From Streptococcus equinus (GTDB lineage Bacteria > Bacillota > Bacilli > Lactobacillales > Streptococcaceae): a DNA stretch of 64,000 nt. Position numbers and translations under genes: made by a program. Positions 8,609 through 19,018 of the stretch are shown one piece after another (position 1 is the stretch's first letter; every line of letters begins with the position of its first letter). The notes under the pieces were generated by a model. It did not search any database and was not told the DNA's origin. It worked only from the letters and a program-made list of their open reading frames with translations. The DNA lies in assembly GCF_900104225.1 (NCBI RefSeq), contig NZ_FNJK01000005.1, positions 1 through 64,000 of the forward strand. Reading direction: 5' to 3'.

Positions 8609-8636
8609 ACTATTGTTTGCTTTGCTGTAATAGTTT
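8607..8636 (+). promoter_or_regulatory. AAACTATT / AATAGTTT hairpin in the fabG-fabF gap
   Basis: A perfect 8-bp inverted repeat (8607-8614 with 8629-8636) begins at the fabG stop codon. Its arms are the same sequence as the outer arms of the fabM operator, in the opposite order. There is no T run, so it is not a standard terminator. Confidence 0.45.
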
Positions 8637-8674
8637 AAAATTAGAAGTATAATTTCTCTTAAAAGGAGACAAAA

Positions 8675-9907
8675 ATGACATTAAATAGAGTTGTAGTAAC
8701 AGGTTACGGTTTAACATCCCCTATCGGAAATACACCAGAAGAATTCTGGAACAATCTTCATGATGGTAAAATTGGTATCGGACCAATTACTAAATTTGAT
8801 AATTCTGAAATCCCAGTTCATAATGCTGGGGAAATCCATGATTTTCCTTTTGATAAATATTTTGTTCGTAAAGATAAAAACCGCATGGATCAATATTCAC
8901 TTTATGCGATTTATGCGACTTTAGAAGCTCTTGAAAATGCAAAACTTGATATGGATACAGTTGATCGTGACCGTACTGGTGTTATCGTATCATCTGGTAT
9001 CGGTGGTTTGCAAGAAATGCAAGAACAAATCATTCGTATGCACGAAAAAGGTATCAAACGTATTCAACCAATGTTCATCCCTAAAGCTTTGTCAAATATG
9101 GCTGCTGGTAACATTGCTCTTCGTATTGGTGCGCGTGGTGTATGTAAATCAATCACAACTGCTTGTGCCTCATCTAACGATGCTATCGGTGAAGCTTTCC
9201 GTGAAATCAAATTCGGCTACCATGATGTGATTCTTGCTGGTGGTGCTGAATCTACTATTAACGAAATTGGTATCGGTGGTTTCAATGCTTTGACTGCCCT
9301 TTCTACAACAGAAGACCCAGCTCGCTCTGCTATTCCATTTGATAAAGATCGCAATGGTTTTGTTATGGGTGAAGGTGCTGGTGTGCTTGTTCTTGAAAGT
9401 CTTGAACACGCTCAAAAACGTGGTGCAACAATTCTTGCTGAAGTTGTTGGTTATGGTAGCAACTGTGATGCTTACCACCAAACAACACCAACTCCTGATG
9501 GTTCAGGTGCTGCAAAAGCTATTGAATTGGCTATCAAAGAAGCTGGTATTTCACCAGAAGATGTTGACTATGTTAACGCACATGGTACATCAACTCAAGC
9601 TAATGAAAAAGGTGAAAGCAAAGCTATCGTCACTGTCCTTGGTAAAGATGTTCCAGTATCTTCAACAAAATCATTCACAGGACACCTTCTTGGTGCTGCT
9701 GGTGCTGTTGAAGCTGTTGCTACAATTGAAGCTATCCGACACAACTATATTCCAATGACAGCTGGTACACGTGAATTGTCAGAAGACATTGAAGCAAATG
9801 TTGTCTATGGACAAGGTCAAGAAGCAGAATTGACTTACGCTATTTCAAATACATTCGGATTTGGTGGACACAATTCTGTATTAGCATTTAAACGTTGGGA
9901 GGCGTAA
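8675..9907 (+). CDS. fabF: 3-oxoacyl-ACP synthase II
   Basis: The main condensing enzyme of elongation. It shows Cys164 in TTACASS, His302 in NAHGTSTQ and His338 in TGHLLGAAG, the C-H-H triad of the KAS I/II group. 410 residues, as expected. Ribosome site AAAGGAG. accB starts two bases after its stop codon. Confidence 0.97.
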   Translation: MTLNRVVVTGYGLTSPIGNTPEEFWNNLHDGKIGIGPITKFDNSEIPVHNAGEIHDFPFDKYFVRKDKNRMDQYSLYAIYATLEALENAKLDMDTVDRDRTGVIVSSGIGGLQEMQEQIIRMHEKGIKRIQPMFIPKALSNMAAGNIALRIGARGVCKSITTACASSNDAIGEAFREIKFGYHDVILAGGAESTINEIGIGGFNALTALSTTEDPARSAIPFDKDRNGFVMGEGAGVLVLESLEHAQKRGATILAEVVGYGSNCDAYHQTTPTPDGSGAAKAIELAIKEAGISPEDVDYVNAHGTSTQANEKGESKAIVTVLGKDVPVSSTKSFTGHLLGAAGAVEAVATIEAIRHNYIPMTAGTRELSEDIEANVVYGQGQEAELTYAISNTFGFGGHNSVLAFKRWEA

Positions 9908-9909
9908 GC

Positions 9910-10398
9910 GTGAATATTTCTGAAGTAAAAGACTTGATGGCTCAATTTGACCAGTCAAGCCTACGTGAATTTTCATTTAAAACTGCTGAATCTGAATTAT
10001 CATTTAGTAAAAATGAATACACAGCTCCTGTTGCGCCTGTTGCTGCTAGCGCAGCTCCAGTAGCTCCTGCTGTTGAAACGGTATCTGCTCCAGCAGCTTC
10101 AGCTGTAGCAGCATCTACAGATTCAGAAAAAGCAACTGCAGCTGATACTGATATTTTTGCAGAAGGTGAAGAAGTGACAAGCCCTCTTGTTGGTGTGGCT
10201 TACCTTGCTCCAGCACCTGATAAACCAGCCTTTGTATCAGTTGGTGATTCAGTTAAAAAAGGTCAAACATTGTTAATCATTGAAGCTATGAAAGTCATGA
10301 ATGAAATTCCAGCTCCAAAAGATGGTATCGTGACAGAAGTTATGGTAGACAACGAAGATGTTGTTGAATTCGGACAAGGATTGGTACGTATTAAATGA
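9910..10398 (+). CDS. accB: Biotin carboxyl carrier protein of acetyl-CoA carboxylase
   Basis: It carries the biotin that shuttles carboxyl groups between AccC and AccA/AccD. The biotinylated Lys128 is in EAMKVMN and an Ala/Pro/Val-rich flexible linker occupies about residues 38-70. The start is GTG 9910: GGGAGGCG, which overlaps the end of fabF, lies upstream at the right distance. The product is 162 residues. It overlaps fabZ by 4 bp (ATGA), implying coupled translation. Confidence 0.95.
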   Translation: MNISEVKDLMAQFDQSSLREFSFKTAESELSFSKNEYTAPVAPVAASAAPVAPAVETVSAPAASAVAASTDSEKATAADTDIFAEGEEVTSPLVGVAYLAPAPDKPAFVSVGDSVKKGQTLLIIEAMKVMNEIPAPKDGIVTEVMVDNEDVVEFGQGLVRIK

Positions 10399-10817
10399 TT
10401 GATATTAAACAAATTCGTGAAGCTTTACCACACCGTTACCCAATGCTTTTGGTTGACCGAGTGCTTGAAGTGAGTGATGATGAAATTGTTGCTGTTAAAA
10501 ATGTGACAATTAATGAACCATTTTTCAATGGACATTTTCCAGAATATCCTGTTATGCCAGGTGTTCTTATCATGGAAGCTCTTGCTCAAACAGCAGGTGT
10601 CCTAGAACTTTCAAAAGAAGAAAATAAAGGGAAATTGGTTTTTTATGCTGGAATGGACAAAGTTCGTTTCAAAAAACAAGTTGTTCCAGGTGACCAATTG
10701 ATTATGACAGCGAAATTTGTTAAACGCCGCGGTACCATTGCTGTGGTTGAAGCAAAAGCAGAAGTTGATGGAAAATTAGCAGCTTCTGGCACATTGACGT
10801 TTGCTATTGGTAGTTAA
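10395..10817 (+). CDS. fabZ: 3-hydroxyacyl-ACP dehydratase
   Basis: A hot-dog-fold dehydratase of the elongation cycle. His47 in [12 protein letters not shown] and Glu61 in IMEALAQ are the catalytic pair. 140 residues. Its ATG overlaps the accB stop. Confidence 0.96.
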   Translation: MIDIKQIREALPHRYPMLLVDRVLEVSDDEIVAVKNVTINEPFFNGHFPEYPVMPGVLIMEALAQTAGVLELSKEENKGKLVFYAGMDKVRFKKQVVPGDQLIMTAKFVKRRGTIAVVEAKAEVDGKLAASGTLTFAIGS

Positions 10818-10825
10818 GAAAAAGT

Positions 10826-10840
10826 AGTTTAACGTAAACT
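10826..10840 (+). promoter_or_regulatory. AGTTTA-ACG-TAAACT palindrome before accC
   Basis: A perfect inverted repeat with 6-bp arms in the 87-bp fabZ-accC gap. It resembles a FabT box with one step missing (AGTTT/AAACT arms kept, TTTGA core not), so it may be a weak operator or an unrelated structure. Confidence 0.35.
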
Positions 10841-10904
10841 GTGACAAAAAAAGAATTTTGACTGGAATGCTAAAACATTCCAAATAGGAGGAAAAAGCAG
10901 ACGT

Positions 10905-12275
10905 ATGTTTAAAAAGATATTAATTGCCAATCGTGGAGAAATTGCGGTGCGTATTATTCGTGCGGCACGTGAATTGGGAATCAATACGGTAGCTGTCTAT
11001 TCTGAAGCTGATAAAAATTCTTTGCATACGATTTTGGCTGATGAAGCAATTTGTATCGGTCCAGCTCGTTCGACAGACTCTTATCTTAATATGAATGCCG
11101 TCTTGTCAGCTGCTATTGTAACAGGTGCTGAAGCGATTCACCCTGGATTTGGATTTTTGAGTGAAAACTCAAAATTTGCAACCATGTGTGAAGAAATGCA
11201 CATCAAATTTATCGGACCAAGTGCTGAAATCATGGATAAAATGGGTGATAAAATTAATGCCCGTGCTGAAATGATTGCAGCTAATGTCCCAGTTATTCCA
11301 GGATCAGATGGCGAAGTCTTTACATCTGATCAAGCTTTGGAAGTTGCTGAGAAACTTGGTTACCCAGTGATGCTTAAAGCTTCAGCTGGTGGTGGCGGTA
11401 AAGGTATTCGTAAAGTTGAATCAGCACAAGACCTTGTACCAGCCTTCGAATCAGCTTCTCAAGAGGCTTTGGCAGCATTTGGTAATGGTGCCATGTATAT
11501 TGAAAAAGTGGTTTATCCAGCACGCCATATTGAGGTTCAAATTTTAGGTGATAGTCACGGTAATGTGGTTCACCTAGGAGAACGTGATTGTTCTCTTCAA
11601 CGTAATAACCAAAAAGTTCTTGAAGAAAGTCCATCCATTGCGATTGGTAAAACACTTCGTGGTAAAATTGGTGAAGCTGCAGTTCGCGCAGCTAAGGCTG
11701 TTGGTTATGAAAATGCGGGAACAATTGAATTCTTGCTTGACGAAAAGACTTCACAATTCTATTTCATGGAAATGAATACACGTGTTCAAGTTGAACACCC
11801 TGTAACTGAATTTGTTACTGGTGTCGATATTGTTAAGGAACAAATTCGCATTGCGGCTGGACAAGAATTGTCAATGACACAAGATGATATTAAAATCACT
11901 GGTCATGCCATTGAATGTCGTATTAATGCTGAAAATCCAAAATTCAACTTTGCACCAAGTCCTGGTAAAATTACAGATTTGTATTTGCCAAGTGGTGGTG
12001 TTGGATTACGTGTAGACTCTGCTGTTTATAATGGCTATACGATTCCACCATATTATGATAGTATGATTGCTAAAATCATTGTACATGGTGAAAATCGTTT
12101 TGATGCTTTGATGAAAATGCAACGTGCCCTTTATGAATTAGAAATTGAAGGAGTGACAACTAACGTTGAATTCCAAATGGACTTGATTTGTGATGAGCAT
12201 GTTATTGCAGGAGACTATGATACTTCATTCTTGATGGAGACATTCTTACCAAACTATAACAAGGAAAATGATTAG
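10905..12275 (+). CDS. accC: Biotin carboxylase subunit of acetyl-CoA carboxylase
   Basis: It carboxylates AccB-biotin using ATP and bicarbonate. The N-terminal [20 protein letters not shown], the glycine-rich ATP-grasp loop ([12 protein letters not shown], about residues 160-171) and the metal/active-site region [14 protein letters not shown] (about 288-301) are all clear. 456 residues. AGGAGG precedes the start; accD follows after 8 bp. Confidence 0.97.
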   Translation: MFKKILIANRGEIAVRIIRAARELGINTVAVYSEADKNSLHTILADEAICIGPARSTDSYLNMNAVLSAAIVTGAEAIHPGFGFLSENSKFATMCEEMHIKFIGPSAEIMDKMGDKINARAEMIAANVPVIPGSDGEVFTSDQALEVAEKLGYPVMLKASAGGGGKGIRKVESAQDLVPAFESASQEALAAFGNGAMYIEKVVYPARHIEVQILGDSHGNVVHLGERDCSLQRNNQKVLEESPSIAIGKTLRGKIGEAAVRAAKAVGYENAGTIEFLLDEKTSQFYFMEMNTRVQVEHPVTEFVTGVDIVKEQIRIAAGQELSMTQDDIKITGHAIECRINAENPKFNFAPSPGKITDLYLPSGGVGLRVDSAVYNGYTIPPYYDSMIAKIIVHGENRFDALMKMQRALYELEIEGVTTNVEFQMDLICDEHVIAGDYDTSFLMETFLPNYNKEND

Positions 12276-12283
12276 GAGATTTC

Positions 12284-13150
12284 ATGGCTTTATTTAGTAA
12301 AAAAGATAAGTACATCCGAATTACTCCCAATAATTCTATAAAACAAACAGCACCTCGTGAAGTGCCTGAGGTGCCTGATGAATTGTTTGCTAAGTGTCCA
12401 GCTTGTAAGCACATGATTTATCAAAAAGATTTAGGGGTTGCCAAGATTTGTCCAGCTTGTTCTTATAATTTCCGTATTTCTGCTAAAGAGCGTTTAGCGA
12501 TTACTGTAGATGAAGGAAGTTTTGAGGAATTATTTACTGGACTTGAAACAAGTGACCCACTTAAATTCCCTGGCTATCAAGAAAAATTAGCTAAGATGCG
12601 TGAAAAAACTGGTCTTGAAGAGGCTGTTTTGACAGGTAAAGCTTTGATTAAAGGGGAAAAGGTTGCCCTTGCTATCATGGATTCAAACTTCATTATGGCT
12701 TCAATGGGGACTGTTGTCGGTGAAAAAATCACTCGTTTGTTCGAAATGGCAATTGATGAAAAATTACCTGTTGTTATTTTTACAGCATCAGGTGGTGCTC
12801 GTATGCAAGAAGGTATTATGAGTTTGATGCAAATGGCGAAAATTTCAGCTGCTGTAAAACGCCACTCTGAAGCGGGTCTATTCTATTTGACAATCTTGAC
12901 TGACCCTACAACAGGAGGGGTGACAGCAAGTTTTGCTATGGAAGGTGACATTATTCTAGCAGAACCTCAAGCCTTGGTTGGTTTTGCTGGTCGTCGAGTT
13001 ATCGAGACAACGGTGCGAGAAAACTTGCCTGAGGATTTCCAAAGAGCTGAATTCCTTTTGGAACATGGCTTTGTTGATGCCATTGTAAAACGTACTGAAA
13101 TGCCTGATGTTATTGCTAAACTAGTCGCATTTCATGGAGGTGCCAAATGA
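12284..13150 (+). CDS. accD: Acetyl-CoA carboxylase carboxyltransferase subunit beta
   Basis: It forms the carboxyltransferase with AccA. An N-terminal zinc ribbon with two CPAC pairs (about residues 38-60) is followed by the crotonase-fold core with [12 protein letters not shown]. 288 residues. Overlaps accA by 4 bp (ATGA). Confidence 0.97.
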   Translation: MALFSKKDKYIRITPNNSIKQTAPREVPEVPDELFAKCPACKHMIYQKDLGVAKICPACSYNFRISAKERLAITVDEGSFEELFTGLETSDPLKFPGYQEKLAKMREKTGLEEAVLTGKALIKGEKVALAIMDSNFIMASMGTVVGEKITRLFEMAIDEKLPVVIFTASGGARMQEGIMSLMQMAKISAAVKRHSEAGLFYLTILTDPTTGGVTASFAMEGDIILAEPQALVGFAGRRVIETTVRENLPEDFQRAEFLLEHGFVDAIVKRTEMPDVIAKLVAFHGGAK

Positions 13151-13920
13151 GTAGTGATGTATCAAGAATTTTGAAAGAAGCGCGTGATCAAGGACGTTTG
13201 ACAACCTTGGAATACGCTAATTTGATTTTTGATGATTTTATGGAACTTCATGGAGATCGTCATTTTGCAGATGACGGAGCAATCGTTGGGGGAATTGCTC
13301 GACTTGCTGGTCGTCCTGTGACAGTTATTGGTATTCAAAAAGGGAAAAATTTACAGGAAAATCTTAAACGCAATTTTGGTCAACCTAATCCAGAAGGTTA
13401 CCGTAAAGCGCTTCGCTTGATGAAACAAGCTGAAAAATTCGGTCGTCCTGTCGTTACTTTCATTAACACTGCTGGTGCTTATCCGGGTGTTGGTGCCGAA
13501 GAACGTGGACAAGGTGAAGCAATCGCGCGTAACTTGTTTGAGATGAGTGACCTTAAGGTACCAATTATTGCTATTATCATTGGTGAAGGTGGTTCAGGTG
13601 GTGCTCTTGCACTTGCTGTGGCTGATAAAGTTTGGATGCTTGAACACAGCATGTATGCGATTTTGAGTCCAGAAGGCTTTGCATCAATTTTATGGAAAGA
13701 TGGTTCACGTGCTACTGAAGCTGCTGAACTGATGAAAATAACTGCTGGTGAGCTTTACAATATGGGAGTTGTCGACAAAGTGATTCCAGAACACGGTTAT
13801 TTCTCAAGTGAAATCGTTGAGATGATTAAGACAAATCTTATTTCTGAATTAGAGGAGCTTAGCCAACTTCCTTTAGACCAATTAATTGAAAATCGTTATC
13901 AACGTTTTAGAAAATTTTAA
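13147..13920 (+). CDS. accA: Acetyl-CoA carboxylase carboxyltransferase subunit alpha
   Basis: Partner of AccD. The crotonase-type core carries [22 protein letters not shown] and [10 protein letters not shown]. At 257 residues it is the short streptococcal form, which lacks the N-terminal extension of E. coli AccA. Last gene of the fab cluster; a large stem-loop terminator follows. Confidence 0.97.
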   Translation: MSSDVSRILKEARDQGRLTTLEYANLIFDDFMELHGDRHFADDGAIVGGIARLAGRPVTVIGIQKGKNLQENLKRNFGQPNPEGYRKALRLMKQAEKFGRPVVTFINTAGAYPGVGAEERGQGEAIARNLFEMSDLKVPIIAIIIGEGGSGGALALAVADKVWMLEHSMYAILSPEGFASILWKDGSRATEAAELMKITAGELYNMGVVDKVIPEHGYFSSEIVEMIKTNLISELEELSQLPLDQLIENRYQRFRKF

Positions 13921-13997
13921 AAATCCCACATTGTACTAACCTCAAGTCAAAGAAAATTATTTCCTTGATTTTGAGGATGGTTCAAGGGGATTTTTTT
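13920..13997 (+). terminator. Terminator of the fab-acc cluster
   Basis: Nested inverted repeats: an outer AAATCCC / GGGGATTT and an inner CCTCAA / TTGAGG, ending in TTTTTTT. Confidence 0.75.
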
Positions 13998-14002
13998 CTG
14001 AT

Positions 14003-14035
14003 AAAAAAACACCTGCTAATCAATTGACTAGCAGG
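14003..14035 (-). terminator. Terminator of serS
   Basis: On the minus strand CCTGCTA / TAGCAGG (14035-14012) is followed by a T run (complement of 14003-14009). Confidence 0.85.
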
Positions 14036-14044
14036 ATTGTTTTG

Positions 14045-15322
14045 TTATTTAGGTGAGATAACTTCAGCTCCACCCATGTATGGACGAAGTACTTCTGGAA
14101 TTGTTACAGAACCATCTTCGTTTTGGTAGTTTTCAAGGATTGCAGCAACTGTACGTCCGACAGCAAGACCTGAACCGTTAAGAGTGTGAAGAAGTTTAAC
14201 TTTACCATCAGCTTCGTCACGGTAACGGATTTGTGCACGACGTGCTTGGAAATCTTCAGTATTTGAACAGCTTGAGATTTCACGGTAAGTGTTTTGAGCT
14301 GGAATCCAAACTTCTAGGTCGTAAGTTTTAGCAGCTGAGAATCCCATGTCTCCAGTACATAATGTGATAACGCGGTATGGTAAACCAAGTTTTTGAAGAA
14401 TATTTTCAGCGTTAGCAACCATTTTTTCCAATTCATCGTATGAAGTTTCTGGTTTAGAAAATTTAACCATTTCAACTTTGTGGAATTGGTGAAGACGAAT
14501 CAAACCACGTGTGTCACGACCAGCTGAACCAGCTTCTGAACGGAATGATGGGCTCATCGCTGTGAAGTAAACTGGAAGTTCTTTACCGTCAAGGATTTCA
14601 CCACGGTAGTAGTTTGTAAGTGGGACTTCAGCAGTTGGGATAAGAACGTAGTCAGAATCAGCCAATTCAAATGTATCTTCTTTGAATTTTGGATATTGAC
14701 CAGTACCAAACATAGAGTCGTGGTTTACCATGTATGGAGGAATAACTTCTGTGTAGCCTTCTTTTGCGTGTTCATCCAACATGAAGTTGTAGATAGCGCG
14801 TTCTAGGCGAGCTCCAAGACCTTTGTAGAATAGGAAACGAGAACCAGTAACTTTTGCACCACGTTCCCAGTCAAGGATGTCAAGGTCTTCACCAAGATCC
14901 CAGTGAGCTTTGATATCAAAGTCAAATTCACGAGGTGTTCCCCAACGACGAACTTCAACGTTTTCGTCTTCGTCAGCACCGACAGGAACATCAGCAGCTG
15001 GGATGTTTGGAAGTGTTGCTGTGAATTCAGATAATTTTTCATCGATTTCAGCTAGTTCAGCGTCAGTAGCTTTGATGTCTGCTGACAATTTTTGCATTGC
15101 AGCGATTTGTTCAGAAGCATCTTCTTTGTTGCGTTTTGCTTGAGCGATAGCTGCAGAAGCAGTGTTACGTTCAGCTTTAGCTGATTCAGATTTAACAAGT
15201 AATTCACGACGTTTGTCGTCAAGTTCTTTAAGTTCAGCAAGTTTTTCAGCAGCAACGCCACGTGTAGCTAATTTTTTAGCCACTTCGTCGAAATCGTTAC
15301 GAATACGTTTGATGTCTAACAT
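14045..15322 (-). CDS. serS: Seryl-tRNA synthetase
   Basis: A class II synthetase of 425 residues. The N-terminal long antiparallel coiled coil that grips tRNA-Ser spans about residues 30-105, and the catalytic core shows class II motifs (for example [25 protein letters not shown] at about 262-286 in the motif 2 region, GLAVGRT near the end). GGAGG precedes the ATG. Transcribed alone behind a T-box leader that senses uncharged tRNA-Ser. Confidence 0.97.
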   Translation of the reverse strand: MLDIKRIRNDFDEVAKKLATRGVAAEKLAELKELDDKRRELLVKSESAKAERNTASAAIAQAKRNKEDASEQIAAMQKLSADIKATDAELAEIDEKLSEFTATLPNIPAADVPVGADEDENVEVRRWGTPREFDFDIKAHWDLGEDLDILDWERGAKVTGSRFLFYKGLGARLERAIYNFMLDEHAKEGYTEVIPPYMVNHDSMFGTGQYPKFKEDTFELADSDYVLIPTAEVPLTNYYRGEILDGKELPVYFTAMSPSFRSEAGSAGRDTRGLIRLHQFHKVEMVKFSKPETSYDELEKMVANAENILQKLGLPYRVITLCTGDMGFSAAKTYDLEVWIPAQNTYREISSCSNTEDFQARRAQIRYRDEADGKVKLLHTLNGSGLAVGRTVAAILENYQNEDGSVTIPEVLRPYMGGAEVISPK

Positions 15323-15551
15323 AAGTTTCCTCCAGTTTTTTTAGCGCTCATAGGGTTAGCTGTGCCCAGATGAACAAAAAGCACAGCATGTTAACTGCTG
15401 GAGCGCAATCGCGCGGTTCCATCCAGCTTCACATCCTGTGCACTTAATTTCTATTCTTAATTGATATAACGGTAGAATTTCAGATCTGTCGCTCTATCTG
15501 CTCACAGCAACCGCAGACTTTCTGAAAGAGCTCCACTCTTACTTATCCGTA
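15323..15551 (-). promoter_or_regulatory. T-box riboswitch of serS
   Basis: The minus strand carries the T-box signature GGATGGAACCGCGCG (complement of about 15410-15424), a long structured leader upstream, and a CAGCA / TGCTG stem followed by TTTTT. A UCU-A at about 15473-15476 on the leader is a possible serine specifier, which is tentative. Uncharged tRNA-Ser would stabilise the antiterminator and allow serS transcription. Confidence 0.9.
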
Positions 15552-15557
15552 CTATTT

Positions 15558-15563
15558 ATTATA
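15558..15563 (-). promoter_or_regulatory. -10 box of the serS leader
   Basis: TATAAT on the minus strand, about 7 nt before the start of the T-box leader. No convincing -35 was fixed; the site lies next to the 3' end of manO. Confidence 0.65.
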
Positions 15564-15569
15564 CTAGAT

Positions 15570-15941
15570 TTATTTCTTTTTGACAAATCCTGTTAGTTTT
15601 TTCATAAGGACTTGAACAAGTGTAAGCATACGAACAACTTTGTCGTTTCCGATATGTTGGCGAGCCACTTTTAAGATTTTTCCTGAGTCTTTTGAGGCAA
15701 AAAGAAATTTCCCTTTGTCTGTAAAGACTTCAAAGTGACGGCTGACTTTGTTACGAGAAACGTTAGCGCCGATTTTTTCGATGTTTTCCCAAGGAATTTG
15801 AATATAATCTTCAACGTTAGCATCGCTATAGAATTCAAGTCCTTTATTACCGAGAAGGAATTTACCAACTTTCCCCCCCATACCAAGGTAAGAGACACCA
15901 GTAGTCGTTAATTCCACGGTAGAGTTAAGTGATTGTGCCAT
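15570..15941 (-). CDS. manO: DUF956 family protein, mannose-PTS associated (ManO)
   Basis: A 123-residue cytosolic protein of the DUF956 family, which almost always follows manLMN in lactic acid bacteria and is thought to modulate the mannose PTS; its mechanism is unknown. The core is beta-rich with a PH/GRAM-like look (FLLGNKGLEFYSDAN, IPWENIEKIGANVSR). It is separated from manN by a terminator and has its own -10 (TATAAT, minus strand 15976-15971), so it can be expressed apart from the PTS. Confidence 0.85.
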   Translation of the reverse strand: MAQSLNSTVELTTTGVSYLGMGGKVGKFLLGNKGLEFYSDANVEDYIQIPWENIEKIGANVSRNKVSRHFEVFTDKGKFLFASKDSGKILKVARQHIGNDKVVRMLTLVQVLMKKLTGFVKKK

Positions 15942-15983
15942 GTAATCTCCTCTGAATTAGCTTTTAGTCTATTATAACATAAT

Positions 15984-16008
15984 AAAAAAAGAAGGACCGA
16001 AATCCTTC
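15984..16008 (-). terminator. Terminator of manLMN
   Basis: Minus strand GAAGGA / TCCTTC stem followed by seven T. Confidence 0.9.
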
Positions 16009-16018
16009 CTTTCTTTCA

Positions 16019-16930
16019 TTACATGATTCCGAAGAAACGAGCGATGATACCAACGATGAACAATCCGATGATGATTGTGATTGGAGAAACTTTTTTCTTA
16101 AGCAACCACATGCAAAGGAATGTAAGAGCAAGTCCCATCAAACCAGGAATCAATGAGTTCAATTGACCTTGAAGTGTGTTAGCTTTTTCTGGTGAAAGGC
16201 TAAGTCCATCAGCCACTTTACCAAGAATACCTTGGAGTTCAGTACCAGTTACGTTTCCTTTAGGGAATTCGATGTAAGCACCTTCTGAAAGTTTAGTTGA
16301 AGGAAGATCAACAGTGAAGTTAATTGATACCCAACGTTCAACCAAGACAGCCAAGATGAACATACCAAGAATTGAAGCACCTTTAGTGATTTTTTGGATG
16401 ATACCACCTGAAAGGTCTTTTGTGATTTCAGAACCAGCTTTGTAACCAAGTTCTTGAGTGTACCACAAGAATGCCATACGGATGATGTTCCATCCGAAGA
16501 AGAATAGAAGTGGACCAACGATGTTACCTGCCATAGCAAGTGAAGCACCAAGGGCACCAAGGATAGGACGAACTGTAAACCAGAAGACTGGGTCACCAAC
16601 ACCAGCAAGAGGTCCCATCATACCGATTTTAACCCCTTGGATAGCTGTATCATCAATTTCAGCACCATTTGCTCGTTCTTCTTCAAGGGCAAGAGTTACA
16701 CCGATGATTGGAGCAGCAACGTATGGGTGAGTATTGAAGAATTCCAAGTGACGTTCAAGAGCAGCAGCTCGGTCTTCTTTAGATGTATAAAGTTTTTTGA
16801 TGGCAGGGATCAAAGCGTATGCCCAACCTAAGTTTTGCATACGTTCGTAGTTCCAAGAACCTTGTAGGAAAGTAGAACGCCACCAAACTTTTTGACGATC
16901 AGATTTTGATAATTGAAGTTTTTCAGCCAT
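16019..16930 (-). CDS. manN: Mannose/glucose PTS, IID component
   Basis: Membrane subunit of the mannose-family phosphotransferase permease. 303 residues: a cytosolic N-terminal half typical of IID (QKVWWRSTFLQGSWNYERMQNLGWAYALIP), GPLAGVGDPVFWFTVRPI at about residues 110-127, and hydrophobic segments with the C-terminal helix ITIIIGLFIVGIIARFFGIM. It also commonly serves as a receptor for class IIa bacteriocins. It lies 14 bp downstream of manM. Confidence 0.96.
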   Translation of the reverse strand: MAEKLQLSKSDRQKVWWRSTFLQGSWNYERMQNLGWAYALIPAIKKLYTSKEDRAAALERHLEFFNTHPYVAAPIIGVTLALEEERANGAEIDDTAIQGVKIGMMGPLAGVGDPVFWFTVRPILGALGASLAMAGNIVGPLLFFFGWNIIRMAFLWYTQELGYKAGSEITKDLSGGIIQKITKGASILGMFILAVLVERWVSINFTVDLPSTKLSEGAYIEFPKGNVTGTELQGILGKVADGLSLSPEKANTLQGQLNSLIPGLMGLALTFLCMWLLKKKVSPITIIIGLFIVGIIARFFGIM

Positions 16931-16944
16931 GTTTGTACCCCTTT

Positions 16945-17748
16945 CTAGTAGTCTTCCAAGATGTCGCCGATTGGGTCACCAGAACCTGAAACAGTTCCGC
17001 CACCATTTCCACCTTTTTCTGAAAGGTTAAGGTAGATGAATGCAAGAGCAACACCAATTGTACCAAGGGCGATAAGAGTAAGGTCAGATACAGCGGCAAC
17101 GGCAAAACCGATAGCGAAGAAAGGCCATACTTCGCTTGTAGCCATCATGTTGATAACCATAGCGTAACCTACGGCAACAACCATACCACCACCGACAGCC
17201 ATACCACCTGACAACCAGTCTGGCATAGCGTTAAGGATAGATTGTACTGCTGAAGTTGGTACTGCAAGAAGAAGAGCAGCAGGAACAGCAATACGAAGAC
17301 CTTGAAGGAATAGAGCTACCAAGTGAGTACGTTCAACTGCAGCGATGTTACCATCTTTAGCGGCAGCGTCAGCACCGTGAACAAGGGCAACAGAAGCAGT
17401 ACGAACAAGCATAGTAAGGAAAAGACCTGCAACGGCAAGAGGGATAGCTGTTGCTGTTGCAACTGCGATACCTTTAGAAGTGAAGTCTCCACCTTTAACC
17501 ATGATGATAGCAGCAGCTACAGAAGCAAGGGCAGCATCAGGTGCAACAGCGGCACCAATGTTAGCCCAACCAAGAGCGATCATTTGTAGAGAACCGCCAA
17601 GGATGATACCTGCTTCAAGGTTACCAGTAACAAGACCGATAAGTGTGCAGGCAACTAGTGGTTGGTGGAATTGGAATTCGTCAAGGATACCTTCAAGACC
17701 AGCGAAGAAGGCAACTACAACGACTAAAATCATAGAAATAACTGACAT
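16945..17748 (-). CDS. manM: Mannose/glucose PTS, IIC component
   Basis: Polytopic membrane channel of the mannose-family PTS, 267 residues. Hydrophobic throughout, with the family segment LVTGNLEAGIILGGSLQMIALGWANIGAAVAPDAALAS near residues 39-76. The C-terminal tail is glycine/serine-rich (GGNGGGTVSGSGDP). Separated from manL by 166 bp that contain stem-loops, and from manN by 14 bp. Confidence 0.96.
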   Translation of the reverse strand: MSVISMILVVVVAFFAGLEGILDEFQFHQPLVACTLIGLVTGNLEAGIILGGSLQMIALGWANIGAAVAPDAALASVAAAIIMVKGGDFTSKGIAVATATAIPLAVAGLFLTMLVRTASVALVHGADAAAKDGNIAAVERTHLVALFLQGLRIAVPAALLLAVPTSAVQSILNAMPDWLSGGMAVGGGMVVAVGYAMVINMMATSEVWPFFAIGFAVAAVSDLTLIALGTIGVALAFIYLNLSEKGGNGGGTVSGSGDPIGDILEDY

Positions 17749-17790
17749 TATTCTAGTTCCTTTCGTTTATAAAAGTTTTCAATGTGCAAT

Positions 17791-17815
17791 TGTAAGCCAG
17801 AAACCACGGCTTACA
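17791..17815 (-). promoter_or_regulatory. Intercistronic hairpin between manL and manM
   Basis: TGTAAGCC / GGCTTACA, a perfect 8-bp stem with a 9-nt loop and no T run. A second pair, GACAGG / CCTGTC, lies 35-85 bp upstream in the transcript. The position suggests RNA processing or stabilisation between the soluble and membrane parts of the operon. Confidence 0.6.
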
Positions 17816-17914
17816 TGTTTTGGATAAAAACAGGAAGTTTGAATCTTTCTGACAGGTGAAAGCCCTTCATAGAAACGCTTACTTTTTGTTCCTGTCTGAA
17901 GCTTCATTCAAAAA

Positions 17915-18907
17915 TTATTGAACGTTTGCTTTTTTGATTAGATCAAACAAGTCTTTTTTAGAATCATTAGGGACTTTACGAACATCGAATGTTACGCCAA
18001 GGTCACGTAATTTTTCAAATGTAGCAACGTCATCTTTGTCCATAGACAATACGTTGTTAACCATTGTTTTACCTGTTGAGTGAGCCATTGAACCGACGTT
18101 AAGTTCTTTGATTGGCACACCGCCTTCGATAGCTTCAAGAGCTTCTTGAGGTGTTTCAAACAAGATAAGTGCGTGTGTGTTACCAAAACGAGGGTCTTTA
18201 GAAGCTTCAATCAATTTCTTGATTGGAACAACGTTTGCTTTAACACCGTTTGGTGCTGCTTGTTTAATCAAGCCTTTACGCAATTCATCTTTAGATACAG
18301 TGTCAGATGCAACGATGATACGGTCAGCTTTAGAAGCTGGAGTCCAGTTTGTTGCAACTTGTCCGTGAAGAAGACGTGTGTCGATACGAGCGAGGTTGAT
18401 TTTAAGTTTACCATCACCGATGACAGTTCCTTCAGGAATAGCACCTTGAGGGGCAGCTTGTGCAGCAGGTGCAGCAGCAGCTGTTTCAGCAGGGTTGAGT
18501 TCTTCAGGAAGTGCTTTAACACCGTCTTTAGACTCTTTAATGATATTTGCGGCAACTTGTTCAACACCTGCATTTGCGTCCATCATACGCTCAGTGTAGG
18601 CTTGGATAAGCATTGGCAAATTAAGACCTGTAATGATAGCCATCTTGCGTTCTGGATTTTCACCCATAACGCGACTAGCTTGGTTAAATGGAGAACCACT
18701 CCAAAGGTCAGCTAGTACGAGGATTTCATCATCAGCATCAAATTGTGCGATAGCATCGTTGAAGTGTGCATATAAATCATCTGGTCCTTCACTTGGCATG
18801 AAAGTTACAACTTGAACTTTTTCTTGGTCACCAAAGATCATAGAACCTGATTGATGAATACCTTCAGCAAATTTACCATGGCTGGCAATAATAATACCGA
18901 TACCCAT
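17915..18907 (-). CDS. manL: Mannose/glucose PTS, IIAB component
   Basis: Cytosolic phosphocarrier of the mannose-family PTS. The IIA domain has its phospho-His10 in [10 protein letters not shown]; an Ala/Pro-rich linker occupies about residues 139-160; the IIB domain has phospho-His181 in [15 protein letters not shown]. 330 residues. GGAGG precedes the ATG. The IIAB also acts in glucose repression in streptococci. First gene of the man operon, under a cre-containing promoter. Confidence 0.97.
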   Translation of the reverse strand: MGIGIIIASHGKFAEGIHQSGSMIFGDQEKVQVVTFMPSEGPDDLYAHFNDAIAQFDADDEILVLADLWSGSPFNQASRVMGENPERKMAIITGLNLPMLIQAYTERMMDANAGVEQVAANIIKESKDGVKALPEELNPAETAAAAPAAQAAPQGAIPEGTVIGDGKLKINLARIDTRLLHGQVATNWTPASKADRIIVASDTVSKDELRKGLIKQAAPNGVKANVVPIKKLIEASKDPRFGNTHALILFETPQEALEAIEGGVPIKELNVGSMAHSTGKTMVNNVLSMDKDDVATFEKLRDLGVTFDVRKVPNDSKKDLFDLIKKANVQ

Positions 18908-18944
18908 TCTTGTTCTTCCTCCTTATGATTATTTTTCGTTGAAA

Positions 18945-18990
18945 CAAAAAAGAATAATCTCCTTCCGGGCAAGCCCGGCAATTCTTTTCC
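18945..18990 (-). promoter_or_regulatory. GC-rich hairpin in the manL leader
   Basis: On the minus strand CCGGGC-TT-GCCCGG forms a tight stem, extended by flanking AAAGAAT / ATTaTTCTT pairing and followed by TTTTTT. It sits in the roughly 110-nt leader before the manL ribosome site and could be an attenuator or a 5' stabiliser. Confidence 0.55.
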
Positions 18991-19018
18991 GTTCCAAGGA
19001 AATTTTAAGAACGATATT

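Noticed and set aside
14803..15261. Alternative frames inside serS
   Set aside because: Repetitive Leu/Asn-rich shadow translations of the coiled-coil region.
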